NCBI GenBank assembly: GCA_963841965.1
Contig: CAWJES010000015.1
Span: 1-64,000 of the forward strand
Source: Palsa-459 sp963841965
GTDB lineage: Bacteria > Actinomycetota > Acidimicrobiia > Acidimicrobiales > RAAP-2
Length of the DNA stretch: 64,000 nucleotides
Reading direction: 5' to 3'
The notes beneath the pieces are model-generated. The model saw only the letters and a list, made by a program, of their open reading frames with translations, made no database searches and was not told the origin of the DNA. This document shows positions 15,855 to 24,741 of this stretch, one piece after another. Numbering within the stretch: position 1 is the stretch's first letter; every line of letters begins with the position of its first letter. Both the position numbers and the translations under genes were made by a program.

Positions 15855-17204
15855 TCAGGCGGTTGCGGCTGCGGTCTCGATGCCGCTCAGGATCGAGTCG
15901 ACCAGCTGGTCGGGGAGACGGCGCGACAGGGTGCAGATCGCGCGGTAGCCGAGTTCCGCGGCCCCGAGGTCATCGGGGCGCATGAGGTTCGCCATGATCG
16001 AGAGCAGCTGGGTCATCAGCCACTCCGAGCGCATCCCGATCCCGACGCACGCCTGCATCACCTTGGGTTCTGAGATGAGCCTGACGAAGGCGCGCGCAAC
16101 CTTGTAGTACTCGCCGTACGCGGAGGCGAGGCGCGACTCGTAGCCCTCGAGCGCGCCGGGGTCGTTCTGGAGGAGCGCCTCGCCGATCGAGGCCGCAGCG
16201 AGCCTGCCGGTCTCGTATCCGTAGGCGATCCCCTCGCCATTGAACGGGTTGATGGAGCCTGCGGCGTCGCCGGTGACGAGCACGTTGCCGCCGACGTGGG
16301 GGCCCACAGAGAGGCCCATCGGCAGCTTGCCCCCGGTCGCCGGCCCGAGGCAGGTCGCGTCCGAAAGCTCCCAGCTTGGCGGTGCCTGCGCCAGGAAGGC
16401 GTCCATCAGCTTCGTGGTGTTCACACCCTTCCAGCTGCGATCGGTCGAGAGCAGGCCGACGCCGACGTTCACGCGGCCATCGCCCAGCGGGAAGATCCAG
16501 CCATATCCCGGGACGATCGCACCGGACTTGTCGCGGATGTCGAGGTGGCTCTCGATGAAGGGATCGGCGTGGCGGGGCGAGGACCAGTACCCGCGCAGCG
16601 CCATCCCCATCGGCCAGTCGCGCCGTCGGGCGCTGCCGAGCTGCCGCCCGATCCGCGAGTTCGCACCATCGGCGACCACGACGTACTTCGCACGCATCGC
16701 ACGACCCTCAGTGCTGTCCTTGTCGGCGACGATGACGCCCGAGACTGCGGCGAGGCGGTCCGGGTCAGCGGATGGGACCGGTTCGAGGGGGGCTGTGACC
16801 TCTGTCCCGAAGCGGACGGACGCCCCCTGTCCCGCCGCTCGTTCCGCGACGAGCGCGTCCAGGTCGAACCTGGTGATCGTGTACCCGTAGGCGGGGAAGT
16901 GCGGGTGGTCGGGCCACGACATCTCGAGGGTCTGGCCGAAGCCGACCGCCCGCAGGCCGCCGTACCGGTGGCCTCGAGCCGCCACCTCGTGCTCCAGGCC
17001 CATGTCGGCGATCTGGCGGACGGCGCGGGGCGTGAGCCCGTCCCCGCAAGTCTTCTCCCTCGGGAGCGCCTTCTTGTCGAGCAGGACGACATCCCACCCG
17101 GCGTTGGCCAGCCAATACGCGCAGCTCGACCCGCTCGGACCCGCGCCGACGACGATCACGTCGTGGACGACCGAGCCGTCGGGGGGGAGGGGGCTTGTCG
17201 GCAC
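15855..17204 (-). CDS. Geranylgeranyl reductase family flavoprotein
   Basis: 449 residues. The FAD-binding loop VVGAGPSGSSCAYWLANAG opens the protein, followed by CGDGLTPRAV and the second FAD motif LVTGDAAGSINPFNGEGIAY at about residue 310, a layout shared by geranylgeranyl reductases and mycobacterial MenJ. It would saturate double bonds in a prenyl tail, most likely that of menaquinone or an archaeal-type/polyprenyl lipid. It is divergent from nuoA with 67 bases between starts, so it sits beside the main user of menaquinone. GTG 17204 is chosen because TAGGAT at 17212-17217 lies 7 bases upstream. Confidence 0.82.
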   Translation of the reverse strand: MPTSPLPPDGSVVHDVIVVGAGPSGSSCAYWLANAGWDVVLLDKKALPREKTCGDGLTPRAVRQIADMGLEHEVAARGHRYGGLRAVGFGQTLEMSWPDHPHFPAYGYTITRFDLDALVAERAAGQGASVRFGTEVTAPLEPVPSADPDRLAAVSGVIVADKDSTEGRAMRAKYVVVADGANSRIGRQLGSARRRDWPMGMALRGYWSSPRHADPFIESHLDIRDKSGAIVPGYGWIFPLGDGRVNVGVGLLSTDRSWKGVNTTKLMDAFLAQAPPSWELSDATCLGPATGGKLPMGLSVGPHVGGNVLVTGDAAGSINPFNGEGIAYGYETGRLAAASIGEALLQNDPGALEGYESRLASAYGEYYKVARAFVRLISEPKVMQACVGIGMRSEWLMTQLLSIMANLMRPDDLGAAELGYRAICTLSRRLPDQLVDSILSGIETAAATA

Positions 17205-17211
17205 GCGCGAG

Positions 17212-17217
17212 ATCCTA
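17212..17217 (-). promoter_or_regulatory. -10 box for the reductase gene (TAGGAT)
   Basis: On the minus strand TAGGAT ends 7 bases before the GTG at 17204, consistent with a leaderless or nearly leaderless transcript. Confidence 0.5.
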
Positions 17218-17236
17218 CGGCTCGACCGCGTGTGGA

Positions 17237-17264
17237 TTGACACCGCTGTCGTTCTGGTAGAAAT
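17237..17264 (+). promoter_or_regulatory. Promoter of the nuo operon
   Basis: A perfect -35 box TTGACA at 17237-17242 is followed 15 bases later by TAGAAA (17258-17263, or AGAAAT one base on). Initiation would be near 17270, which favours the GTG at 17272 as the nuoA start over the ATG at 17263. Confidence 0.55.
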
Positions 17265-17271
17265 GACCAGC

Positions 17272-17718
17272 GTGGACCAGTACCTCCCCATACTGGGCAT
17301 GCTCATCCTGGGAGCGATCTTCGCCTCGGGGTCGTTCATCGCCTCATCGCTCCTGGCGCCGCACAAGAAGCCGTCCGACGCGAAGCTCGCTCCCTACGAG
17401 TGCGGGATCGTGCCCGAGACGGATACGCCGGCTCGGTTCCCTATCCGCTTCTACCTGGTCGCGATGATCTTCATCATCTTCGACATCGAGGTCGTCTTCC
17501 TGTATCCGTTCGCGGTTGAGTTCCGAGCCCTTGGCAAGTTCGGGCTCGTCGAGATCGCGCTGTTCTCACTCTTCGTCTTCGGGTCCCTCCTCTTCCTCGT
17601 CTCAGAGGGTGCGCTTTCCTGGGGTCCGGTCAAGCGGCTGACGCGCGGCGTGCCTGCGAGAACGTCGGACTCGACCATCACGCGCATCACCGCCGAGCCT
17701 GTCGACCGGGCGGCATAG
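17272..17718 (+). CDS. nuoA: NADH-quinone oxidoreductase subunit A
   Basis: About 148 residues, three membrane helices; part of the complex I membrane arm at the quinone-site junction. The loop signature YECGIVPETD (with the switch-region cysteine) and PIRFYLVAMIFIIFDIEVVF are present. The GTG at 17272 is chosen from the promoter position; ATG 17263 would add three residues. The C-terminus has about 25 extra polar residues. It heads an operon of all 14 nuo genes in the usual order. Confidence 0.93.
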   Translation: MDQYLPILGMLILGAIFASGSFIASSLLAPHKKPSDAKLAPYECGIVPETDTPARFPIRFYLVAMIFIIFDIEVVFLYPFAVEFRALGKFGLVEIALFSLFVFGSLLFLVSEGALSWGPVKRLTRGVPARTSDSTITRITAEPVDRAA

Positions 17719-17724
17719 GGGACC

Positions 17725-18288
17725 ATGGCGCTCGAGGATCTTCCCCACAACTTCCTGACCGGCCAGCTCGAGGACCTTGTCCGCTGGGCGAGGCGGGCAT
17801 CGATCTGGCCGGCATCCTTCGGGCTCGCCTGCTGCGCCATCGAGATGATGGCGACGGGGGGTGCGGACTTCGACCTTGCCCGTTTCGGGATGGAGGTGTT
17901 CCGGAACTCGCCGCGCCAGGCCGACCTCATGATCGTGGCGGGCCGGGTGAGCCAGAAGATGGCGCCGGTGCTGCGCCAGGTCTACGACCAGATGATGGAG
18001 CCCAAGTGGGTCATCTCGATGGGCGTATGCGCCTCGTCGGGAGGGATGTTCAACAACTACGCGATCGTCCAGGGCGTCGACCAAATCGTCCCCGTGGACG
18101 TCTACGCACCGGGTTGCCCGCCGTCGCCCGAGACCCTGATGCACGCGATCCTGACCCTGCACGAGCAGATTCGGACGGGCGAGATTCTCCGCCGTCGTGA
18201 GGCACCAGCTGCCGCGCCAGCCGTGACCATCGAAAGCCCCTGGACCCCCGAGGACCCCGCCGCCGTCAACATCGGGACGCCCACGTGA
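17725..18288 (+). CDS. nuoB: NADH-quinone oxidoreductase subunit B
   Basis: 187 residues; carries iron-sulfur cluster N2, the last electron carrier before quinone. Cluster ligands are visible as the adjacent cysteines in GLACCAIEMM, GVCASSGGMF and YAPGCPPSPE. The N-terminal LEDLVRWARRASIWPASFG is also typical. The C-terminal 30 residues are a low-complexity Ala/Pro tail. Stop overlaps nuoC start (GTGA). Confidence 0.96.
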   Translation: MALEDLPHNFLTGQLEDLVRWARRASIWPASFGLACCAIEMMATGGADFDLARFGMEVFRNSPRQADLMIVAGRVSQKMAPVLRQVYDQMMEPKWVISMGVCASSGGMFNNYAIVQGVDQIVPVDVYAPGCPPSPETLMHAILTLHEQIRTGEILRRREAPAAAPAVTIESPWTPEDPAAVNIGTPT

Positions 18289-18773
18289 CCGAGTCCGAGG
18301 TGGTGGACCGCTTCCCGACGGTCGTGGGCCTGGGAGGCGAGCACGTGGTGTTCGTGCCGCGGGACGCCTACGCCGACACGATCGGGGGACTTCGCGATTC
18401 CGGATTCGAGATGTGCGTGGACGTGTGCGCCGTCGACTACCTCGGCCACCCGGGGCGCGATCTCCCCGACGGCGTCGTTGGCGAGCGATTCGAGGTCGTC
18501 GTGAACCTGCTCAGCCTCTCGCAGAAGCGACGGGTGAGGATCCGCGTCCAGGTCCCAGAGATGGATGCCTCCGTCGACTCGCTCTTCGACCTCTACCCCG
18601 GGACCGAGGCCATGGAGCGCGAGGCGTTCGACCTGATGGGCGTCGTGTTCGACGGGCATCCCGATCTGTCGAGGATCCTGATGCCCGAGGAGTGGGAGGG
18701 CCACCCGCTGCGCAAGGACTACGGCGCCGGTCGCGTCCCGGTCCAGTTCAAGGAAGCGCCGGGACCGCGATGA
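18285..18773 (+). CDS. nuoC: NADH-quinone oxidoreductase subunit C
   Basis: 162 residues, the 30-kDa subunit of the peripheral arm. It has the motif FDLYPGTEAMEREAFDLMGV followed by HPDLSRILMPEEWEGHPLRKDY, which are the family signatures. It is separate from nuoD rather than fused. The GTG start overlaps the nuoB stop and its own stop overlaps the nuoD ATG. Confidence 0.95.
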   Translation: MTESEVVDRFPTVVGLGGEHVVFVPRDAYADTIGGLRDSGFEMCVDVCAVDYLGHPGRDLPDGVVGERFEVVVNLLSLSQKRRVRIRVQVPEMDASVDSLFDLYPGTEAMEREAFDLMGVVFDGHPDLSRILMPEEWEGHPLRKDYGAGRVPVQFKEAPGPR

Positions 18774-20140
18774 CGATCGACGCGCGCGACAGCTCGGACG
18801 TGCGGCGGATCGAGCGGCCCGACCTGCTCACGGCCGAGACGTCCGAGGGCACCCAGGAGATGCGCCGGCGCGCGGACACGTCCAAGGAGGAGCTCGGTCG
18901 CGAGACGGGCGCTGTCGTCCGACTTCCGGAGGGCACCTTCCTCGACCCCGCGCAGGTCGACGTGGAGCGCACAGACGACGAGACGATGATCCTCAACATG
19001 GGGCCCCAGCACCCCTCGACCCACGGGGTCCTTCGCCTCATGCTCGAGCTCGACGGCGAGTTCGTCCTCCGCGTCAAGCCGATCATCGGCTACCTGCACA
19101 CAGGCATGGAGAAGACAGCCGAGGAGCTCACCTACGTGCAGGGCGCGACGAACGTGACGCGGATGGACTACCTGAGTCCGCTGATCAACGAGCTCGGCTT
19201 CTCCCTGGCTGTCGAGCGCCTGCTTGGCGTCGTGGTGCCTGACCGAGCGCAGTGGATCCGGATGCTCATGAGCGAGCTCAACCGCATCAGCTCGCACCTC
19301 GTGTGGATGGCGACCAACGGGATGGACGTCGGCTCGAGCTCCATGATGATCTACGGCCTCCGAGAGCGCGAGATGATCCTCGCCTTCTTCGAGAAGACGA
19401 CCGGGCTGCGGATGAACTGCAACTACATCCGCCCCGGCGGCGTGGCGGCGGACCTCCCCGACGGCTGGGAGGACGACGTGACGGTCATCTGCGACACGAT
19501 CGAGGCCCGGACCTTCGAGTACGACGAGCTGCTCACAGGCCAGCCCATCTTCCACCTGCGGATGGACGGCGTCGGCGGCCTCACCGCCGAGGAGGCGCTC
19601 GCGCTCGGGCTCACGGGCCCACTGCTTCGATCCACCGGCGTCCCGTGGGACCTGCGCCGTGCGATGCCGTACCTCAAGTACGACGAGGTGGATTTCGACG
19701 TGATCGTCGGGACATACGGCGACAACTTCGACCGCTATGCGATCCGCCTCAACGAGATCCGCGAGTCGGTCCGGATCATCCGCCAGGTCGCAGAGCGCAT
19801 GCCGAGGGGCGACTACCGCACCCAGGACGCAAAGGTCACGCCGCCGCCGAGGGGCCGGATCGACGCATCCATGGAGGCGCTGATCCACCACTTCAAGCTC
19901 TTCACCGAGGGCTTCCGGGTGCCGGCGGGAGAGGTGTACTCCGCCGTCGAGTCGCCACGCGGCGAGCTCGGCACGTACCTCGTCTCGGACGGCTCAGCCA
20001 AGCCGTTCCGCCTCCACGTCCGCGGCCCGAGCTTCGTCAACCTGCAGGCGGTGTCGCTGCTGATGCGGGGCGGGATGATGTCGGACACGATCACGATCGT
20101 CTCGACGATCGACCCGGTGATGGGAGAGGTGGACCGATGA
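18770..20140 (+). CDS. nuoD: NADH-quinone oxidoreductase subunit D
   Basis: 456 residues, the 49-kDa subunit that forms most of the quinone pocket with NuoB. LNMGPQHPSTHGVLRL and the C-terminal DPVMGEVDR are hallmark motifs; RMDYLSPLINELGFSLAVER is also present. The N-terminal 65 residues before the first signature are longer than in many NuoD proteins and are charged and variable. ATG 18770 overlaps the nuoC stop. Confidence 0.96.
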   Translation: MTIDARDSSDVRRIERPDLLTAETSEGTQEMRRRADTSKEELGRETGAVVRLPEGTFLDPAQVDVERTDDETMILNMGPQHPSTHGVLRLMLELDGEFVLRVKPIIGYLHTGMEKTAEELTYVQGATNVTRMDYLSPLINELGFSLAVERLLGVVVPDRAQWIRMLMSELNRISSHLVWMATNGMDVGSSSMMIYGLREREMILAFFEKTTGLRMNCNYIRPGGVAADLPDGWEDDVTVICDTIEARTFEYDELLTGQPIFHLRMDGVGGLTAEEALALGLTGPLLRSTGVPWDLRRAMPYLKYDEVDFDVIVGTYGDNFDRYAIRLNEIRESVRIIRQVAERMPRGDYRTQDAKVTPPPRGRIDASMEALIHHFKLFTEGFRVPAGEVYSAVESPRGELGTYLVSDGSAKPFRLHVRGPSFVNLQAVSLLMRGGMMSDTITIVSTIDPVMGEVDR

Positions 20141-20754
20141 GCCACCTGCGCCCTGAGATACGCCAGCGTGCGGAGGAGATCGTCTCGCTGTACCCGCATC
20201 CCCGCTCGGCGATGCTGCCGCTCCTGCACCTCGCCCAGGAGCAGGACGGGTACCTGACGCCCGAGGCGATGGAGGAGGTCGCAGGGCTGACCGGCACGAC
20301 GGCGGCCGAGGTCCGGGGCACGGCGTCGTTCTACGACCTGTTCCACCTCGAGCCGGTGGGCAGGTACGTCGTGGGGGTGTGCACCAACATCGCGTGCCTT
20401 CTGGCCGGCGGCATCGAGCTGCTCGAGCACGCCGAGCGCGTGCTCGGCATCCCGGTCGGCGCGACGACGCCCGACGGGCTGTTCACGCTCGAGGAGAACG
20501 AGTGCCTCGCGGACTGCGACCACCCGCCGTGCGTGCAGGTCAACAGCCGGTTCGTGCGGACCACGTCGGCGGACCAGTTCGACGCGCTCGTCTCGGAGCT
20601 TCGAGATGGCGGCCGGACCGATGAGATCCCCCCATTCGGCACGCTGGTGCGGGTGCGCCGGACCGTGGGACTGGTCGCGCCGCGCGAGCAGGTCGCCGAG
20701 GAGCGTGCCCGGGTCTCGATCGAGCGCCAGCAGCGGGCGGAGGCTAAGCCCTGA
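20137..20754 (+). CDS. nuoE: NADH-quinone oxidoreductase subunit E
   Basis: 205 residues, thioredoxin-like subunit holding the 2Fe-2S cluster N1a. Cysteines lie in VCTNIACLLAGG and ECLADCDHPPCVQV. The N-terminal helical domain includes YPHPRSAMLPLLHLAQEQDG. The C-terminus extends about 40 residues beyond the fold and is highly charged. Starts at ATG overlapping the nuoD stop. Confidence 0.95.
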   Translation: MSHLRPEIRQRAEEIVSLYPHPRSAMLPLLHLAQEQDGYLTPEAMEEVAGLTGTTAAEVRGTASFYDLFHLEPVGRYVVGVCTNIACLLAGGIELLEHAERVLGIPVGATTPDGLFTLEENECLADCDHPPCVQVNSRFVRTTSADQFDALVSELRDGGRTDEIPPFGTLVRVRRTVGLVAPREQVAEERARVSIERQQRAEAKP

Positions 20755-22058
20755 TGGCGAAACTCGACGCCCCGAAGATCGTCACAGCCAGGATCGGCAT
20801 AGAGGGGAGCCACACGCTGGCCACCTACCTCGAGCACGGAGGGTACGAGTCGCTGCGCAAGGCGCTGGCGATGACCCCCGAAGCGGTGTGGTCCGAGGTT
20901 GACGACGCGTCGCTCCTCGGCCGCGGAGGCGCCGGTTTCCCCGCGGGCAGGAAGTGGTCGATGCTCCGCAAGAACCCCGTCAGCTACCTCGTCGTCAACG
21001 GGGACGAGTCCGAGCCGGCGACCTTCAAGGACCACCTCCTGCTGGAGAACGACCCGCACCAGCTGGTGGAGGGCGTCGTGATCGCGGCGTACTCGCTGCA
21101 GGTCTCCCAGGCATTCATCTACATCCGCGGCGAGATGGCGCTTGCCCTCGAGCGGGTCCAGTCGGCGGTCAACGACGCGTACGCCAGCGGAGCGCTCGGC
21201 CAGGACATCTTCGGTTCCGGGTTCAGTCTCGATGTGGTCGTCCACCCCGGCGCCGGCGCGTACATCTGCGGTGACGAGACGGGCCTGCTCGAGTCGCTCG
21301 AAGGGAAGCGCGGCTTCCCCAGGATCAAGCCGCCGTTCTTCCCCGCTGTCATGGGCCTGTACGGCCAGCCGACGGTCGTGAACAACATCGAGACCCTCTC
21401 CAACATGCCGTGGATCATCGCCAACGGCGGCAAGGCGTTCGCAGCGCTCGGTCAGGGCCGGTCCACCGGCACACGACTGTTCGCGCTCGCCGGACACGTC
21501 AACAGGCCCGGCGTCTACGAGCTCGAGATGGTGCACAACACGTTCCGAGACATCATCTTCGACCCCGCCCTGGGCGCAGGTATCAGGGACGGCAGGGCGC
21601 TCAAGGCATTCATCCCCGGCGGGGTGTCCTCTCCGTGGTTCGGGATCGAGATGCTCGACGTCCCGCTCGGCCAGGACGAGGTCGGCGAGCGCGGGTCGAT
21701 GTTGGGATCCGGATCCATCGTTGCCATGGACGAGACGACCTGCGCCGTTCGCGCGGTGTGGCGGATCACGAAGTTCTTCTCGCGCGAGTCGTGCGGCCAG
21801 TGCACGCCGTGTCGAGAGGGCTCGGGGTGGCTCGAGCGGATCCTGTGGAGGCTCGAGAACGGTGGCGGCCGCCACGAGGACATTGACCTCCTCCTCGACG
21901 TGTGCGACAACATCTCCCCTGGCCTGGTCTGGCCGCCGCAGCAGACGACGATCTGCCCGCTCGGACCGTCCATCCCCGCCTCAATCAGCTCGGCGATCTC
22001 CATGTTCAAAGACGAGTTCTACGCGCACGTGACGAACCAGGGATGTCCCCATGGCTGA
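20754..22058 (+). CDS. nuoF: NADH-quinone oxidoreductase subunit F
   Basis: 434 residues; binds NADH and FMN and cluster N3. Motifs: LLGRGGAGFPAGRKWSML (nucleotide site), GDESEPATFKDHLLLENDPH, and ESCGQCTPCREG with a later Cys in TICPLG for the 4Fe-4S cluster. ATG overlaps the nuoE stop by one base; its end overlaps nuoG by 8 bases. Confidence 0.96.
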   Translation: MAKLDAPKIVTARIGIEGSHTLATYLEHGGYESLRKALAMTPEAVWSEVDDASLLGRGGAGFPAGRKWSMLRKNPVSYLVVNGDESEPATFKDHLLLENDPHQLVEGVVIAAYSLQVSQAFIYIRGEMALALERVQSAVNDAYASGALGQDIFGSGFSLDVVVHPGAGAYICGDETGLLESLEGKRGFPRIKPPFFPAVMGLYGQPTVVNNIETLSNMPWIIANGGKAFAALGQGRSTGTRLFALAGHVNRPGVYELEMVHNTFRDIIFDPALGAGIRDGRALKAFIPGGVSSPWFGIEMLDVPLGQDEVGERGSMLGSGSIVAMDETTCAVRAVWRITKFFSRESCGQCTPCREGSGWLERILWRLENGGGRHEDIDLLLDVCDNISPGLVWPPQQTTICPLGPSIPASISSAISMFKDEFYAHVTNQGCPHG

Positions 22059-24741
22059 CGAGACGCGTGCCTCCGTGTCCTTCACCCTGGACGGCCGGAC
22101 CACGACCGCGGAGCCCGGCGAGATGCTGATCGCCGCCGCCGAGCGAGCCGGGACCTACATCCCGAGGTTCTGCTACCACCCCCGGATGGAGCCCGTCGGG
22201 GTCTGCAGGATGTGCCTCGTCGAGGTGGACGGACCGAGGGGACCGACCCTCCAGCCGGCCTGCTACGTCGGCGTCACCGAGGGCATGACCGTCGTCACCG
22301 ACTCCGACAAGGTGAAGAAGGCACAGGACGGGATCCTCGAGTTCCTGCTCGTGAACCACCCGCTCGACTGCCCGGTCTGCGACAAGGGCGGCGAGTGCCC
22401 GCTGCAGGACCAGACCCTCGCGCACGGCTCGGGCGACACCAGGTTCGCTGAGGAGAAGCGCCACTTCGCGAAGCCGATCCCGCTGTCGGACCTCGTGCTG
22501 CTCGACCGCGAGCGTTGCATCCAGTGCAGTCGGTGCACGAGGTTCGCGTCCGAGGTGGCAGGAGAGGCCCAGATCGATTTCCTCGGTCGTGGCGAGCAGG
22601 TGGAGGTCGCCACGTTCCCCTCCGAGCCCTTCACCTCGCACTTCTCGGGCAACACCGTCCAGATCTGCCCGGTCGGGGCCCTGACCGCGTCGCCGTACCG
22701 CTTCTCGGCGCGCCCGTGGGACCTCGAGCAGGTCGAGTCGACCTGCACGACGTGCTCGGTCGGGTGCCGCGTGGCGGTCCAGTCCTCGGCCAACCGGATC
22801 ACGCGCCTGCTCGGCGTGGACTCCGACCCCATCAACCACGGCTGGCTCTGCGACAAGGGACGGTTCGCGTACGAGGCGACGAACGGACAGGAGGAAGGCG
22901 AGCCGCTGCTCCCGCTGACGTCGCCGCGCCGCCGACTCAACGCGCCGCTCCTGCGTCGCGACGGCGAGCTTGTCGAGGTCCCCTGGGGCGAGGCGATCGC
23001 GGCGGCCAAGGATGCGATCCAGCGCGCCACCGTTTCGTCACCGGCGGGGTTCGGCGCGATCGGGGGAGCCGCGCTCACGAACGAAGCGCAGTACCTCTGG
23101 GCACGCTTCTTGAAGGGCGTCGTGCGCACCGACTCGGTCGACGCGCAGTTCGGCGACGGTTTCGATCCGGCGCTGCTCGGCGAGCTGCCGAGCGCGACGA
23201 TCGACGATGCCACCACAGCGGCAGCCGTGCTCGTGATCTCGGGGGATCTCGAAGAGGAGCTCCCCATCCTCTTCCTGCGGCTCCGCTCCGCAGCGGTCGC
23301 CGGAGCGACGAAGCTCGTCGAGCTGGCCATGGCCTCGAGCAGGCTCGCCTCGGTCAGTGCCGCATCGCTGCCGATCCGTCCGGGCGAGGCACCCGAAGTC
23401 GCCGCCGCCCTGATCGGTGACGACGCAGCGGTTGCTCGCCTCGCATCGCACCCCGAGGGTGCCGCATTCTCGCGTGAGTCCCTCGACGCCGCCCGCGCCG
23501 TGATCCCCGAATCTGGCGATGGCCTCGTCGTCGTCATCGGGCGTGCGAACGTCGCCGAGTCGTCGGCCGTGGTCGAGTCGACCGCCCGCTTCCTCGCTGC
23601 TCGCCTTCCGAAGGCACGCTTCCTGTTCGCGCTCCGCCGCTCCAACATCGCTGGTGCGATCGATCTGGGGCTCACGCCGGGCATGCTGCCCGGACGGGTG
23701 ACGCTCGAGAACGGGTCGGCATGGTTCACGAGCCACTGGGGCGGTGTCCCCGAGGAGCGCGGCCGCGACACGATCACGCAGCTGCAGGCCCTCTCGTCGG
23801 GGGAGCAGTCGGCCGTCCTGCTGCTGGGCGCCGACCCGATGAGCGACTCGATCGACCCCGAACTGGCGGCCAGCGCCCTCGCGGCCGCGAGCGACGTGAT
23901 CCTGGTGGGCGGGCACGGCGGGCCGGTGCTGGCGCACGCCTCGATCGTGCTCCCCGCAACCGTCGCCCACGAACGGTCAGGGACGACGACGAACCTCGAG
24001 GGTCGTGTCCTCAAGCTGGGCCAGAAGCTCGTCGGCCCTGGATTCGCCTGGCCCGACACGGACATCGCCGGTGAGCTCATCGGCGCGTTCGGGGGCACGG
24101 TTCCAGCGACGGACCCCTCGGCGCTGACCGACGAGATCGCGGACCTCTGTGCGCTCCGCGCGGGAATCACGACCGATGCACTCTCCGCGCGCGACGACGG
24201 CATGGTGTTCGGCCGCGACGCCGGCGCTCCGCGCGGCGCGCTCGATCCAGTGGCGTTTCCCGGCGTCCAGTCTCCCGAGCTCGTCGGCCTCAACCCGCTC
24301 GCGGGCGCGGTCACGGTTCCGGCCGAGGACGCCGCCACGGGCACAGCCCCATCTCCGGCTGCGGCGCGCGCGTCCGACGGCGAGTCACTCCGCGTGCCCC
24401 CTCCTGACGCCTACTCGCTGCGGCTCGTGGCGGTTCGGCACCTGTTCGACCGCGGCGCAGCAATCGAGGCGTCGCCCAGCCTGCTGCCGCTCGTGCCGAC
24501 CGCGGAGGTTCGCGCCAACCCCTACGACCTCGACCGAATCGGAGCCACGAGCGGATCCGAGGTCCAGCTCCGGTCGTCGAAGTCGACGGCCGTCCTGCGT
24601 GCCGTCGCCGACACAACCGTGGTCAAGGGCACTCTGCGGATCGGCCTCAACCTGGATGCAGCGGGGGCCGCGGACAGGATCGCCGTCCGACTCATCGATC
24701 AGGGCGAGATCGTCACCGAGATCAGGATGGAGTCGGTATGA
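22051..24741 (+). CDS. nuoG: NADH-quinone oxidoreductase subunit G
   Basis: 896 residues. The N-terminal ferredoxin domain has RFCYHPRMEPVGVCRMC; then CPVCDKGGECPLQDQ and CIQCSRCTRFASE bind 4Fe-4S clusters, and CTTCSVGCRV opens the molybdopterin-oxidoreductase-like domain, which carries no cofactor in complex I. From about residue 330 the sequence is divergent and Ala-rich, normal for actinobacterial NuoG. The last 150 residues resemble the molydopterin-dinucleotide-binding C-terminal fold. Its stop overlaps the nuoH ATG. Confidence 0.95.
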   Translation: MADETRASVSFTLDGRTTTAEPGEMLIAAAERAGTYIPRFCYHPRMEPVGVCRMCLVEVDGPRGPTLQPACYVGVTEGMTVVTDSDKVKKAQDGILEFLLVNHPLDCPVCDKGGECPLQDQTLAHGSGDTRFAEEKRHFAKPIPLSDLVLLDRERCIQCSRCTRFASEVAGEAQIDFLGRGEQVEVATFPSEPFTSHFSGNTVQICPVGALTASPYRFSARPWDLEQVESTCTTCSVGCRVAVQSSANRITRLLGVDSDPINHGWLCDKGRFAYEATNGQEEGEPLLPLTSPRRRLNAPLLRRDGELVEVPWGEAIAAAKDAIQRATVSSPAGFGAIGGAALTNEAQYLWARFLKGVVRTDSVDAQFGDGFDPALLGELPSATIDDATTAAAVLVISGDLEEELPILFLRLRSAAVAGATKLVELAMASSRLASVSAASLPIRPGEAPEVAAALIGDDAAVARLASHPEGAAFSRESLDAARAVIPESGDGLVVVIGRANVAESSAVVESTARFLAARLPKARFLFALRRSNIAGAIDLGLTPGMLPGRVTLENGSAWFTSHWGGVPEERGRDTITQLQALSSGEQSAVLLLGADPMSDSIDPELAASALAAASDVILVGGHGGPVLAHASIVLPATVAHERSGTTTNLEGRVLKLGQKLVGPGFAWPDTDIAGELIGAFGGTVPATDPSALTDEIADLCALRAGITTDALSARDDGMVFGRDAGAPRGALDPVAFPGVQSPELVGLNPLAGAVTVPAEDAATGTAPSPAAARASDGESLRVPPPDAYSLRLVAVRHLFDRGAAIEASPSLLPLVPTAEVRANPYDLDRIGATSGSEVQLRSSKSTAVLRAVADTTVVKGTLRIGLNLDAAGAADRIAVRLIDQGEIVTEIRMESV

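Noticed and set aside
20331..21875. 514-codon antisense frame over nuoE-nuoF
   Set aside because: Shadow of the nuo genes, whose motifs are clear on the plus strand.
22263..24344. 693-codon antisense frame over nuoG
   Set aside because: Ser/Arg-rich shadow of nuoG with no recognisable domain.
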